DNA of 63,886 nt from contig NZ_JAGDYP010000010.1 in the NCBI RefSeq assembly GCF_017565765.1, positions 1 to 63,886 on the forward strand. Direction: 5' to 3'. Shown piece after piece: positions 16,967 to 26,800 of this stretch. Origin of the DNA: Capnocytophaga bilenii. GTDB lineage: Bacteria; Bacteroidota; Bacteroidia; Flavobacteriales; Flavobacteriaceae. Position 1 is the stretch's first letter; each line of letters begins with the position of its first letter. A program made the translations under genes and the position numbers. The notes beneath the pieces were generated by a model. The model did not search any database. It saw only the letters and a program-made list of their open reading frames with translations, and was not told the origin of the DNA.

Positions 16967-19900
16967 ATGATTAGTAGAAAAAAAATTATTTTGCTCCTCT
17001 TGTTGCCTCTGTGTTCTTTATGGACGATGGCGCAAGAACTTACCGTAAAAGGTACTGTAAAAGATGACTCTGGGCTTGAACTATTAGGTGCTTCAATAGT
17101 GGTGAAAGGAACCACTAAAGGGGTAGCTGCCGATGGAGAGGGTCATTATGAAATAAAAGTAAAAAATGGAGATATACTGGTGTTCTCAAGTATGGGATAT
17201 ACCTCACAAGAACGAAAAGTAACCAAAGCAGGTACTATCAATATTGTATTAAGTTCTGATGTACAGCAATTGGAAGGTACTGATGTAGTAGCAGTGGCTT
17301 ATGGTACTACCGATAAAAAGTCTTTCACAGGCTCTATGGCTACCATAAAAGCTGAAAATATCACACAACGCCAAAGTGCCGATGTGGCTAAAACCTTAGA
17401 AGGGGCTGTTTCAGGGGTACAAATTTCTAATAGTTCTGGCGACCCTGGAGCTGGTAGTGCCATCCGCATACGTGGGATTGGCTCTATTTACGGCTCAAGT
17501 GCCCCGCTTATTATCTTAGATGGTGCTCCTTATCACGGCAGCCTAAACTCTATCAACAACAGCGATATCGAAAGCCTCAACGTACTAAAAGACGCTTCAT
17601 CAGCAGCACTTTACGGGGCTCGTGGGGCAAATGGGGTGATTATTATCACTACCAAAAGTGGTAAAAGAGACAAGCTCTCTATTACTGTAGATGCCCGCAC
17701 AGGCTTCAACACGCGTGGCATACCCGAATATGACAAAATAAGCTCTACCAGCGAATATTACGAAACTTTGTACAACTCTTTGTACAACAAATCATACTTC
17801 ACTCAAACTACTACCAACACTACCGAACGTTACAACACAGCTACCGCTTGGGCTGCCGATAACTTGATAAAAAACGTAGGGAATGGCTATAATATCTATG
17901 ATGTACCCGATGACCAATTGGTACTCCCTAACGGAAAACTAAACCCTAATGCCAAACTTAAGTACAAAGATGCCAATTTTAACGATTGGGAAAAAGCACT
18001 CTTCAAACCTGGCATACGCGATGAGTACAACCTTAGCCTTACCAAGGGCAACGAAAGCAATAGTTTTTACTTCTCTTTCGGGTATTTAGGTGATGAGGGG
18101 TATAACCTCAACTCCTATTTTAATCGCTACTCCTCTCGCTTTTCGTATAAAGGCGACGTTACCCAATGGCTAAAAGCTAATGCCTCTACAATGCTCACTT
18201 ATACCGAAAAACAAGGTACTGAGTATTCAGGCACTAATAACCCCTTTGAATGGACGCGCTTTATCGCTCCTATATACCCTATTTTTGAACACGATGCCAA
18301 TGGGTACCCTACTAATAAATACGACTTTGGCGGCGCACGTAAATTCAACGGAAATACCAATCCTGTCGCTACCCAAAAACACGACATTCTATTTTCTAAA
18401 AATTACTACCTGAACCAGTCCTTATCATTAGATATCAACTTACTGAAGAACTTAACCTTCAGCACTTCAGGCAACTTCTATGCTAATTTTTACAACAGCA
18501 ATGAGTTTACTACTCCTTTGGGAGGCTATGGCAAAGACAGCAATGGTATAGGCAGCCGCTATAGTACCCACGATGTGATTATGACATTCAACCAATTGCT
18601 AAAATACAACCAAAGCTGGGGCAACTATAGCTTTGACGTTTTGTTAGGTCACGAAAGCAACAAAGAAAGATATGCTTCATTGTCAGGAGGTAAAAAGAAC
18701 TTTTTAGACCCTCTAAACTCTGAGTTTGACAATGCAGCTGTAACCACCTCATTAGGCTCTTCCACTACAGGGTATTTTGTAGAAGGGTATTTTGGGCAGC
18801 TAAATATGAATTACGATTATAAGTATTTTCTTTCTGCCAGCTTGCGCCGCGATGCTTCATCAGTGTTCGCACCTGAAAATCGCTGGGGTACTTTCTGGTC
18901 AGTGGGTGGCTCTTGGCTGGTAAATCGTGAGAAGTTTTTAGAAAAAGTAAGCTTTATCAACAGCTTAAAGCTTAAAGCTAGCTACGGAATACAAGGAAAT
19001 GACTATTTATTCTTGCCTGGCGGTGGGCGTTCTTACGCTCCTTATCTAAACTTGTATTACGTTACTACCGATGGTACCAAACCAGGTTTGCAAGCGGGCT
19101 ACAAAGGCAATCGCAAAATCACTTGGGAAGAGAGTGGCAACTTCAATACTGGTATAGAAGCCGACTTGTGGGACAACCGCTTGAGCATAGAAGCCGACTT
19201 CTTTGTAAAAACTACCAAAAATATGTTGTTCAATATGCCGCTTCCTGCCTCTACAGGATTCCCTTCTGAACCTCGCAACGTGGCTGATATGCAAAATAAA
19301 GGGGTTGAGTTCTCTATATCGGTAACCCCCGTGCGAACTGAAAATGTAGAATGGCAAGTAACTGCTAATGGAATGTGGTATAACAACAAAGTGCTAAAAT
19401 TGCCTGAAGAACTACGTGAAAAAGGACTTGCTTGGGGCGGACAACAAATTATCAAAGAAGGAGGTAGTATTTATGACTTCTATATGGTAAAATATGGTGG
19501 TGTTGACCCTGAAACAGGAGATGCTCTATTCTGGACTTATACTAAAACAACCTCCAGCGATGCCCAAGAAAGCTGGAACTTATTGGGCAGCGACAAGTAT
19601 AATTACGAAAAGAGCAAGCAATTTGTAGGAACTTCTATCCCCGACTTGCAAGGTGGCTTTGGCACTTCACTACGTGTGTACAACATAGACCTTTCGGTAC
19701 AATTCTCTTACCAAATAGGAGGTAAGTTCTATGACAACCAATATTCTTCGTTAATGGGTACCGGCGACTTAGGACGCAATTGGCATACCGATATACGCAA
19801 GCGATGGACACCCGAAAACCGAAATACAGATGTACCTCGTTTAGAGTTTGCAGGACTACAAGGAAGCTCATCCGACCGCTTTTTGGTGAGTGCAAGTTAC

Positions 19901-20122
19901 CTATCATTGCGCAACGTGAGCATAGGCTACAACGTACCCCAAGAGGCTGCCGAAAAACTAAAACTTAGCAGCATACGATACTATGTTACAGGTGATAACC
20001 TTTACTTGTGGAGCTATCGCAAAGGATTAGACCCTCGCGCAAGCCTTAGCGGTAATGGCTCTGACCGCGCAAGTTACTCACCTATACGCACCATATCGAT
20101 GGGATTAACACTCAATTTTTAA
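16967..20122 (+). CDS. SusC/RagA-type TonB-linked outer-membrane transporter
   Basis: Large outer-membrane barrel that imports oligosaccharides or peptides with energy from TonB. The 1051 residues start with a signal peptide (cleaved after about MAQ, residue 23), then a carboxypeptidase-regulatory-like domain (LTVKGTVKDDSGLELLGASI, about 25-44), a plug domain with GVQISNSSGDPGAGSAIRIR and SAPLIILDGAPYHG, DASSAALYGARGANGVIIIT, and a long beta-barrel. The substrate is unknown: no glycosidase or peptidase gene is attached to the pair. susD follows 11 bases downstream. No sigma/anti-sigma regulator pair is next to it. Confidence 0.95.
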   Translation: MISRKKIILLLLLPLCSLWTMAQELTVKGTVKDDSGLELLGASIVVKGTTKGVAADGEGHYEIKVKNGDILVFSSMGYTSQERKVTKAGTINIVLSSDVQQLEGTDVVAVAYGTTDKKSFTGSMATIKAENITQRQSADVAKTLEGAVSGVQISNSSGDPGAGSAIRIRGIGSIYGSSAPLIILDGAPYHGSLNSINNSDIESLNVLKDASSAALYGARGANGVIIITTKSGKRDKLSITVDARTGFNTRGIPEYDKISSTSEYYETLYNSLYNKSYFTQTTTNTTERYNTATAWAADNLIKNVGNGYNIYDVPDDQLVLPNGKLNPNAKLKYKDANFNDWEKALFKPGIRDEYNLSLTKGNESNSFYFSFGYLGDEGYNLNSYFNRYSSRFSYKGDVTQWLKANASTMLTYTEKQGTEYSGTNNPFEWTRFIAPIYPIFEHDANGYPTNKYDFGGARKFNGNTNPVATQKHDILFSKNYYLNQSLSLDINLLKNLTFSTSGNFYANFYNSNEFTTPLGGYGKDSNGIGSRYSTHDVIMTFNQLLKYNQSWGNYSFDVLLGHESNKERYASLSGGKKNFLDPLNSEFDNAAVTTSLGSSTTGYFVEGYFGQLNMNYDYKYFLSASLRRDASSVFAPENRWGTFWSVGGSWLVNREKFLEKVSFINSLKLKASYGIQGNDYLFLPGGGRSYAPYLNLYYVTTDGTKPGLQAGYKGNRKITWEESGNFNTGIEADLWDNRLSIEADFFVKTTKNMLFNMPLPASTGFPSEPRNVADMQNKGVEFSISVTPVRTENVEWQVTANGMWYNNKVLKLPEELREKGLAWGGQQIIKEGGSIYDFYMVKYGGVDPETGDALFWTYTKTTSSDAQESWNLLGSDKYNYEKSKQFVGTSIPDLQGGFGTSLRVYNIDLSVQFSYQIGGKFYDNQYSSLMGTGDLGRNWHTDIRKRWTPENRNTDVPRLEFAGLQGSSSDRFLVSASYLSLRNVSIGYNVPQEAAEKLKLSSIRYYVTGDNLYLWSYRKGLDPRASLSGNGSDRASYSPIRTISMGLTLNF

Positions 20123-20133
20123 AACTTACTACG

Positions 20134-21612
20134 ATGAATACATATAAAAAAATCATATTCGCATCGCTCCTTACCTTTCTTTTGGTGGGTTGTTCTAAAG
20201 ATAATTTTGACCCTCAGCTCACGGGCTACATTTCCGAAGAGCGATTGGAAGAACTGAAACAAAACCCCGAACAAAAAGCCAAACTCATAGATATTGAGCT
20301 AAACGGGATTTATAACAGTAATGCCAACTCTACCGATGCTATCAACTTTGGTATCAAATCTATTGACCTGCGCTTAGACCATATGGGATTAGACCTCGTG
20401 ATGCCTTCCTACCATTGGTTAGGCTACGACTATAACTTTACGGCTGGGCTTTCAAGTGATTATTACAGTAATTCCTATGTATGGAGCTTTTTGTATAGCC
20501 AAATTAGTAGTATCAATACTATTTTGAAAAAGTACTTCCCCAATGGGGTAAATACCTCTACTGATCAAAAAGAATTTCAAAAATATGCTGAGCTAAAATC
20601 ATTGCGCGCTATTTATTATTTCTACTTAGTAAATATCTATCAGGCTACTTATAAAGGCAACGAAAACACCCCAGGTGTACCTTTGCTATTGGTGCCCACT
20701 ACCGAAAAATTTGCGCGCTCTACCGTAGAAGAGGTGTACCAGCAAATCCTTAGCGACTTTTCTGTAGTAGATGATGCTCGTTTTCAAATCACTACCTCAA
20801 AACACGATGTAGATAAAGTAGTGGCGTTGGCTTACCTCTCAAAAGCTTATGCACAACGCGAAGAGTGGAGCCGAGTGAAACAGTATGCCAAAATGATAGT
20901 AGATAACGGCAGTATCACCCTTACAAGTGCTGCCGAAGTGGCTTCTAAAGATTGGGATATAAGCAGCAGTTCGTGGCTATGGGGGTATGATATTACAAAC
21001 CTAACTTCAGGTACGTGGCAGTCGTTCTATTCTTATATAGACAATACGTTGCCTGTGGGCTTTGCACAATATACTCCTAAAGCAATGTTCAGCTTGCTTT
21101 ATGACAAAATAGGTAATAATGATATACGAAAAAAGCTGTATATCAACCAAACTCTATTCCCCGATATCGCTGCTGAATACGAAATGGACGACTATTCTAG
21201 CCTGAAATACGTTACCAAAAAAGATGCTACAGGCGATTATTGTTTTATTCGCAAAGAAGACCCTTATTTGCTATATGTAGAGGCTTTAGTGGAATTGGGT
21301 GAACTTACTGAAGCAAAAGCAAAACTAACAGATTTGGTAAAAATTTACCGCAACGATACAGCTTACGATATTAGTAGCCTAAATCAAGCTCAGCTACGCG
21401 AAGAAGTACGCACCCAACGCCGCATTGAGTTATGGGCTGAAGGTAGTTCTTTCTTCGATTTCAAACGTTGGCGAATGGGTGCTGATAGAACAGTAACTAA
21501 CTCCAACCATAGCAACAAAATAAACGTACCTGCCAACGACCCAAGATGGATATACCAAATCCCTGATGACGAAATGCAAAATAATACAAAAATGGTTCAG
21601 AATAACAGATAG
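20134..21612 (+). CDS. SusD/RagB family surface lipoprotein
   Basis: Lid protein that caps the SusC barrel and captures substrate. The 492 residues begin with a lipoprotein signal (LLTFLLVGC, lipid-bearing Cys at 20). The residues after it, SKDNFD, resemble the K-D/E surface-export signal described for Capnocytophaga lipoproteins, so a cell-surface location is expected. Helical TPR-like segments follow, including LKSLRAIYYFYLVNIYQATY and DKVVALAYLSKAYAQREEW; the C-terminal REEVRTQRRIELWAEGSSFF and FDFKRW box is characteristic. A terminator follows at 21653. Confidence 0.94.
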   Translation: MNTYKKIIFASLLTFLLVGCSKDNFDPQLTGYISEERLEELKQNPEQKAKLIDIELNGIYNSNANSTDAINFGIKSIDLRLDHMGLDLVMPSYHWLGYDYNFTAGLSSDYYSNSYVWSFLYSQISSINTILKKYFPNGVNTSTDQKEFQKYAELKSLRAIYYFYLVNIYQATYKGNENTPGVPLLLVPTTEKFARSTVEEVYQQILSDFSVVDDARFQITTSKHDVDKVVALAYLSKAYAQREEWSRVKQYAKMIVDNGSITLTSAAEVASKDWDISSSSWLWGYDITNLTSGTWQSFYSYIDNTLPVGFAQYTPKAMFSLLYDKIGNNDIRKKLYINQTLFPDIAAEYEMDDYSSLKYVTKKDATGDYCFIRKEDPYLLYVEALVELGELTEAKAKLTDLVKIYRNDTAYDISSLNQAQLREEVRTQRRIELWAEGSSFFDFKRWRMGADRTVTNSNHSNKINVPANDPRWIYQIPDDEMQNNTKMVQNNR

Positions 21613-21652
21613 TAACTCTTTTCCATAAAAAGTTGGTTTTTATTTGACAGAG

Positions 21653-21699
21653 AAATCTTGCTAAAGTTTTTATAGCTTTGGCAAGATTTACTTTTTTTT
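21653..21699 (+). terminator. Terminator after susD
   Basis: Arms 21653-21666 and 21676-21689 pair over 14 bases with one G-U pair; a run of eight T follows. Confidence 0.8.
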
Positions 21700-21709
21700 A
21701 CTATCTTTG
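21678..21709 (+). promoter_or_regulatory. Promoter of the ABC ATPase gene
   Basis: TATCTTTG at 21702-21709 with a TTG at 21678-21680 (21-base spacing, two longer than ideal). It lies against the susD terminator. Confidence 0.55.
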
Positions 21710-21738
21710 CAAATGATATAACACAAGATACTTGTATA

Positions 21739-22896
21739 ATGACTAAACATCAAGAGCGCGTAGCCGAAACCCTACAGTGTTTTCAGAATAATGACACTGC
21801 TATTGCCTTCAGAAAACTGCTGGATTGTGTAGCCGATACGCAACGAATGGAGTTTTACCAAAAGGCTATTACTTTGGTGGAATGGAAAGAGCAACACCCC
21901 AACGAAGTAACTACACTTGCCGAAAAAGCTACCGAACTACTTGAGCAGGTAGCCAAATGCTCGGTGAAAGAAGTAGCTACACAACACCCTGTGCTAAAGG
22001 CTGAAAACTTACAAAAAAAATATGGTGCTTTCTTCTCATTAGGTCCTATTTCGCTTACGATTCGCAAGGGTCAGGTATATGGCTTAGTGGGCGAAAACGG
22101 CAATGGTAAAACAACTTTGTTAAGACTTTTAGCCTATGATTTAGCTTATGATAGTGGCAAACTTACCTACTACTTCCTGCGAGCTCCTAAAAACGACTAC
22201 GAGCTGCGCACTAAGTTGGCTTATATACCTCAGCGCACCGAACGATGGTATGGTAGTTTAAAGGATAATCTCAAATTTGCATTGGCTAACTATGGTGTTC
22301 CTGCTGAAGAAAATGAGCTGCGCACCCTCTTAATGATTGCACGCTTAGGCTTATGGCAATATAAGCACCTCACTTGGGATGCGCTTTCATCAGGGTATAA
22401 AATGCGTTTTGAGCTAGCGCGTACCTTATTGCGCCAGCCTGAATTACTGCTATTAGACGAGCCTTTAGGAAACTTAGACGTTTTGGCACAGCAAACTATA
22501 TTGCAAGACCTAAAGATGATTGCCAACTCGGTTGCTAACCCAATAGCATTGATACTGAGTTCACAACAGTTATTTGAGGTAGAAAAAGTATCTGATAAAG
22601 TAATTTTCTTGCGAAAAGGAGAATATAAAGAAAATAGGGACGAGAATCTCAATGAGAGCACTCCAACACAATTGATTGTAGAAATAGAAACTCCTAATAG
22701 CCGAGAAGAATTATTGGCAGTATTCAAAAGTTTTGCTCTTGAAAAGCTGCAGTACAATGGAGGTAACTATGTAGCCTATTTCCGCCCCAATACTGATTTT
22801 TCGCAACTACTACAGGCTCTTGGCAATGCAGGTATCACGCTTACTTATATACGTAACATATCGTCTTCTACAAGGCGTTTCTTTATGAACCAATAG
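21739..22896 (+). CDS. ABC transporter ATP-binding protein with N-terminal helical extension
   Basis: The 385 residues have an unusual N-terminal helical region (about 1-95) before a standard nucleotide-binding domain: Walker A GLVGENGNGKTTLLRLL (about 115-131), signature LSSGYKMRFELARTLL (about 216-231), Walker B ELLLLDEPLGNLD (about 235-247). A C-terminal domain of about 90 residues follows. The next gene, 4 bases downstream, encodes a polytopic membrane protein that is probably its permease. The substrate is not evident. Confidence 0.85.
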   Translation: MTKHQERVAETLQCFQNNDTAIAFRKLLDCVADTQRMEFYQKAITLVEWKEQHPNEVTTLAEKATELLEQVAKCSVKEVATQHPVLKAENLQKKYGAFFSLGPISLTIRKGQVYGLVGENGNGKTTLLRLLAYDLAYDSGKLTYYFLRAPKNDYELRTKLAYIPQRTERWYGSLKDNLKFALANYGVPAEENELRTLLMIARLGLWQYKHLTWDALSSGYKMRFELARTLLRQPELLLLDEPLGNLDVLAQQTILQDLKMIANSVANPIALILSSQQLFEVEKVSDKVIFLRKGEYKENRDENLNESTPTQLIVEIETPNSREELLAVFKSFALEKLQYNGGNYVAYFRPNTDFSQLLQALGNAGITLTYIRNISSSTRRFFMNQ

Positions 22897-22900
22897 AAAA

Positions 22901-23890
22901 ATGAAAAAAATAAATCAATATCTTTTAGAGCGTTATCCATCAATTTGGAATACTAAATTGGTATGGATGATAAGTGCTGCAGCAGTAATACATTTGCTGT
23001 TCTTCGTAATAGGCTTTTTCAGCATAAATGAGCAAGAATTAAAAACGAGCTACTTTAGGATTTTTGGTAGTTATTTTGGATATCCCTTTTTGCTAAATCT
23101 TGTTTTTAGTATACTCTTATTAGTGGGGTGGCTCACTCAACTAAATAAAAACAATGCTTTTAAGCACTTCTACCCTAGCAATCCGCATAAGCTCTTTGGG
23201 CAGTTTGTTCAATACTTTGTAATTATATTTGCCTCTACTACTTTCTTTATATCGTTTGTAATGGGCGAAAAAGTATCTATCCGGCTTAAATACCCCGAAA
23301 GCTATATAACTGAGCTAAAAAGCAATTATTTAGAAGAAGAAAAAGAGGCTGATGAAGATAGTTATTACGATGATATGTGGGGCTCAGACCATTACCTTAT
23401 AAAAAATGTAGAAGATGCCTATGAAGATGCTTTAATACTCTCACCTTTCCTATTAGGAAACTATTTCTTATTACCTACCTTATTTGTAGCACTTATAGTG
23501 TTTTGCGTGCGTGTTACGAGCCTACGGGCGTTCCTACTAGGAATTGTATTCTCACACGTATTGGCACTGGTTTTGGCTTTCTTTTCAGTGTTTATATCTA
23601 TTATAACAAGCTACGATGCTATAGGGTATTTGTATATATTTACAGCCTTTGCTGTAATAGCCCTCACCACAGTTTCATTAGGAAAACTACCTAAAAACTT
23701 TATAGCTATAGGTATTAACTTTTCTCTGATTGTATTTGCCCCTGCATTATTTTCGCTATTATTATTGTTTGAATCAAAACAACTGCTTCCTACAGCTACT
23801 CCCGTGAGTTACGTGATGCTGTTAGGTACCTTAGCTTTTGTGTATGGCTATTCTAAATTCATACACCAATGGAAAGCAACTCCCGAATAA
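22901..23890 (+). CDS. Polytopic membrane protein, likely partner of the ABC ATPase
   Basis: A 329-residue protein with about seven or eight hydrophobic segments (about 22-42, 58-80, 103-122, 183-205, 210-235, 240-260, 270-290, 300-318). A very acidic soluble loop (EEEKEADEDSYYDDMWGSD, about 147-165) lies between the third and fourth. I recognise no named family, but its position 4 bases after the ATPase gene and its topology fit an ABC permease subunit. The assignment as permease is inference. Confidence 0.7.
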   Translation: MKKINQYLLERYPSIWNTKLVWMISAAAVIHLLFFVIGFFSINEQELKTSYFRIFGSYFGYPFLLNLVFSILLLVGWLTQLNKNNAFKHFYPSNPHKLFGQFVQYFVIIFASTTFFISFVMGEKVSIRLKYPESYITELKSNYLEEEKEADEDSYYDDMWGSDHYLIKNVEDAYEDALILSPFLLGNYFLLPTLFVALIVFCVRVTSLRAFLLGIVFSHVLALVLAFFSVFISIITSYDAIGYLYIFTAFAVIALTTVSLGKLPKNFIAIGINFSLIVFAPALFSLLLLFESKQLLPTATPVSYVMLLGTLAFVYGYSKFIHQWKATPE

Positions 23891-23914
23891 AACTTCTTTT
23901 CAACTATAAAAATA

Positions 23915-24847
23915 ATGAAGAAAATATTACTTTTTGCTGCAATGCTATCTATAGGAAGTGTGATAGCACAAAGCACCGATGCTACTTATATTTTTTATCA
24001 TCAGCACGCCAATTTGGTAAACCCTGCGGTAGTGGGGTTGGAAATGGGGCATACTGTATCTGTAGATATTCGCAATCAGTTTCGCGATATGATAGAAGCG
24101 CCTCTTACACAAACCTTCTTTACTACTCACAAGCTGTCGCAACGTGTAGGATTGGGCGTTTCTATAGCCAATAACAAAGTGTTTATACAAAAACAAGCGG
24201 GTATTTATGCTGACTTATCGTATGCTATCCCTATTACCTACAATTCTAACCTTATAGGCGGCGTAAAATTTGGTGGTGATGTTTTTAATATTGATGGTAG
24301 CGAAATGGGGCATTACAACCAATTATACAATTCATACTACCCCAATGGCAATCGTATGCACCCCACATATTATTACAACTCTTATTTGCAGACTATTTCA
24401 GGAGAGTTTCAAACTAATTTTGGAACAGGACTATATTATGACCATCCTAATTTTTATATAGGATTTTCAATGCCTAATATGTTATCTTCTAAACACGTGC
24501 ATATTGATAATGAAGTAATGACTTCAATGGCTGAAACTACTTACTATTATATTATGGGAGGATATTTTTGGCGCGTCGCTCCTGATTTCACTATCAAACC
24601 ACGCTTACAGATGTGTTTAGCTGAAGGTCGTACTCCTTCTACCGACCTTACCATTGCTGCTAATTTTGTAGAACGTGCTGAATTGGGAATTACCTACCGT
24701 ACTGCCAAAGCTGCAAGTATCTACCTACTATTCAACCTTCCTGATTACTATGTTTCCATAGGGTATGGTTTTGAAAGCTATTTCCAAACTCACCTCAATT
24801 TACAATCACGTAATTCACACGAATTTTTGGTACAATTCAAGTGGTAG
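23915..24847 (+). CDS. PorP/SprF family type IX secretion-associated membrane protein
   Basis: A 310-residue outer-membrane protein with a signal peptide (IGSVIAQS, cleaved near 19) and the family opening STDATYIFYHQHANLVNPA. Later short hydrophobic strands and IGYGFESYFQTHLN suggest a beta-barrel. PorP/SprF proteins work with the type IX secretion system, often with a partner that anchors secreted proteins to the surface. No SprB-like adhesin or other type IX gene is in the window; instead it lies 24 bases after the ABC pair, so the three may share a transcript. Confidence 0.85.
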   Translation: MKKILLFAAMLSIGSVIAQSTDATYIFYHQHANLVNPAVVGLEMGHTVSVDIRNQFRDMIEAPLTQTFFTTHKLSQRVGLGVSIANNKVFIQKQAGIYADLSYAIPITYNSNLIGGVKFGGDVFNIDGSEMGHYNQLYNSYYPNGNRMHPTYYYNSYLQTISGEFQTNFGTGLYYDHPNFYIGFSMPNMLSSKHVHIDNEVMTSMAETTYYYIMGGYFWRVAPDFTIKPRLQMCLAEGRTPSTDLTIAANFVERAELGITYRTAKAASIYLLFNLPDYYVSIGYGFESYFQTHLNLQSRNSHEFLVQFKW

Positions 24848-24881
24848 TTAGTTTCCTACCTTATAACATATATAAAAAAAA

Positions 24882-24910
24882 GAAAGCTCTCCTTAAAAAG
24901 GAAAGCTTTC
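24882..24910. terminator. Bidirectional terminator after porP-like gene
   Basis: GAAAGCT (24882-24888) pairs with AGCTTTC (24904-24910), extended by inner TCCTT/AAGGA pairing. An A run precedes it, so it can serve the tRNA gene on the minus strand. Confidence 0.65.
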
Positions 24911-24973
24911 ATCGGTTTACTATAAACCCGTGTAAAAATATTTACACAAAACAACACAACTAAATTTTAATTG

Positions 24974-25047
24974 CGGTCTGGACGGGACTCGAACCCGCGA
25001 CCCCATGCGTGACAGGCATGTATTCTAACCAACTGAACTACCAGACC
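24974..25047 (-). tRNA. tRNA-Asp (GTC)
   Basis: Reads 5'-GGTCTGG at 25047-25041 and pairs with CCAGACC at 24981-24975, discriminator G at 24974. The anticodon stem CATGC/GCATG encloses the loop CTGTCAC, giving anticodon GTC. The T arm has GGTTCGAGTCC. CCA is not encoded. 74 bases. Confidence 0.97.
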
Positions 25048-25083
25048 CATTAAACTGTGCAATTCATTTCTTCATTGCGGTTG

Positions 25084-25113
25084 CAAAGGTACTACTTTTT
25101 TCATTACCTGCAA
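25084..25113 (-). promoter_or_regulatory. Promoter of tRNA-Asp
   Basis: Minus strand: TTG (25111-25113), 19 bases, TACCTTTG (25084-25091), an exact consensus match about 37 bases upstream of the tRNA. Confidence 0.8.
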
Positions 25114-25185
25114 ATTTTTTGACAACTTTTTTTTATTTTTTTTTCATTTTTACAACACTACAACTGATTATCAACAACTTACATT

Positions 25186-26529
25186 TTAAATATTTTTACT
25201 ACTACTTGCTGTTTTTAGGTGCAATTCTACTGCTTTGCTATCGGTAAGACTTGCAATATAGCAGGTTATTGCCATCACTTTTTGATATAATGTACCTTTT
25301 TGATGATATTTTTCAGGTAGTTTTTTAAGTAATAATTTATCAAATGAGGTAACTTTTCCTTTTTCTTCATTGATAATTGCGGTAAAAAATATATCTAACA
25401 AGTGCTGTAAAATTACATAACCCTGCACTTCCTTTTCTACAACCTCATCTGATTGATAAATATGTTGTACACTATAACTAATGATTTTGTCAATTTGTGC
25501 TTTATACTGGCTTAATTTCAAAAGTGACTGATGAAAATCTCCCTGTAAAATAGCCGCTTCATTGGCTAAGAAAATATCTGTAGCTTCTTGTATAAGCGTA
25601 CCTATAGCTACAGCGCGCAAATAAGCTATTCGTTCCTCTTTAGTTTGTAGTTGCTCGTATTTGTTGCGATTTATTCGCTCCTGAATAATACCCTCCATAT
25701 ATTCTAAAGCTAAAGATTCGGGTATTAGTCCTAAATTGATACCATCTTCAAAATCAATAATAGTATAGCATATATCATCGGCTGCTTCTACTAAAAATGC
25801 TAATGGATGCCGTGCATAGCGCAAATCCTCATTATTGCTATTCGATTTGAGACCTAAACTTTCGGCAACCTCCTTAAAGAACGCTTTATCCTCTTGAAAA
25901 AATCCATATTTTTTATCCTCTACATTATCAGTAGGCTGCACAGGCAATGATTCTTTAGGATACTTGGTAAAAGCACCTAAAGTAGCATACGTAAGGCGCA
26001 AACCACCTTCTACTCCCATACGTGTTTCATTCAATATTCTAAAGCCATTGGCGTTCCCTTCAAAGTTACACAAGTCGGCGTATTGTTTTGCTGTAAGCAG
26101 ACTTTTAAGGTCGGCTCCTTTTTTATACTGAAAGAACTCACCTATGGCTTTTTCGCCACTATGCCCGAAGGGTGGATTACCAATATCGTGAGCTACCGCA
26201 GCGGCTGCTACAATAGCTCCAAAATCGTTAGTTTGATAGCCTAATTCGCGCAAGTGAGGGTATTTAGCAAGCAAATGCTTTCCTACGCTACGTCCTAAAC
26301 TACGCCCTACTACTGATACTTCAATACTATGCGTTAGGCGTGTATGAACAAAACCCGTTTTGGAAAGCGGGATTACTTGTGTTTTATCTTGCAAGCTGCG
26401 GAAAGCACTTGAAAACACCACCCTATCGTAGTCCATATCAAAGCTAAGGCGCGTTTCATCTTCTTTAAGGCGAGGTCGTGTGGTAGTGTCGCCGTATTTA
26501 TTGAGTGAAAGTAAGTTCTCCCAAATCAT
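25186..26529 (-). CDS. dgt: Deoxyguanosinetriphosphate triphosphohydrolase-like protein
   Basis: HD-domain enzyme that removes triphosphate from dGTP (or other dNTPs), helping control dNTP pools. Started at ATG 26529 it has 447 residues; the frame extends to a TTG at 26541, which is less likely. Visible metal-binding parts are LTHSIEVSVVGRSLG (first His) and AAAVAHDIGNPPFGHSGEKA (HD pair), about 65-125, and the later DDICYTIIDFEDG. Relatives open with MxWExLLS, as here (MIWENLLSLNKYGDT). Confidence 0.93.
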   Translation of the reverse strand: MIWENLLSLNKYGDTTTRPRLKEDETRLSFDMDYDRVVFSSAFRSLQDKTQVIPLSKTGFVHTRLTHSIEVSVVGRSLGRSVGKHLLAKYPHLRELGYQTNDFGAIVAAAAVAHDIGNPPFGHSGEKAIGEFFQYKKGADLKSLLTAKQYADLCNFEGNANGFRILNETRMGVEGGLRLTYATLGAFTKYPKESLPVQPTDNVEDKKYGFFQEDKAFFKEVAESLGLKSNSNNEDLRYARHPLAFLVEAADDICYTIIDFEDGINLGLIPESLALEYMEGIIQERINRNKYEQLQTKEERIAYLRAVAIGTLIQEATDIFLANEAAILQGDFHQSLLKLSQYKAQIDKIISYSVQHIYQSDEVVEKEVQGYVILQHLLDIFFTAIINEEKGKVTSFDKLLLKKLPEKYHQKGTLYQKVMAITCYIASLTDSKAVELHLKTASSSKNI

Positions 26530-26568
26530 ATTTTTCTTCAATTAGTAAATTGTATCTATTTATTGCCA

Positions 26569-26778
26569 CTAAGGTACAGGGTCGTAACCACTTCCGCCCC
26601 AAGGGTGGCAGCTACTGATGCGTTTTATAGCCAGCCAGCCTCCTTTAAAAGCACCATATTTTTTAAGAGCTTCAAGGGCGTATTGCGAACAGGTAGGGGT
26701 ATAACGACAAGAAGGTGGTTTCAGAGGAGAAACCACCACTTGATAAAAACGTACCAAAAAAATCAAAAGATATTTCAT
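26569..26778 (-). CDS. yidD: Membrane protein insertion efficiency factor YidD
   Basis: A 69-residue protein that assists YidC-dependent membrane insertion. The family signature [19 protein letters not shown] (about 24-42), with its Cys residues, and the ending [12 protein letters not shown] are present; the hydrophobic N-terminus would sit at the inner membrane. It lies 22 bases downstream of fabI and upstream of dgt on the same strand. Confidence 0.95.
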   Translation of the reverse strand: MKYLLIFLVRFYQVVVSPLKPPSCRYTPTCSQYALEALKKYGAFKGGWLAIKRISSCHPWGGSGYDPVP

Positions 26779-26800
26779 TGGTAAATTGTCTGTTAGCCAA

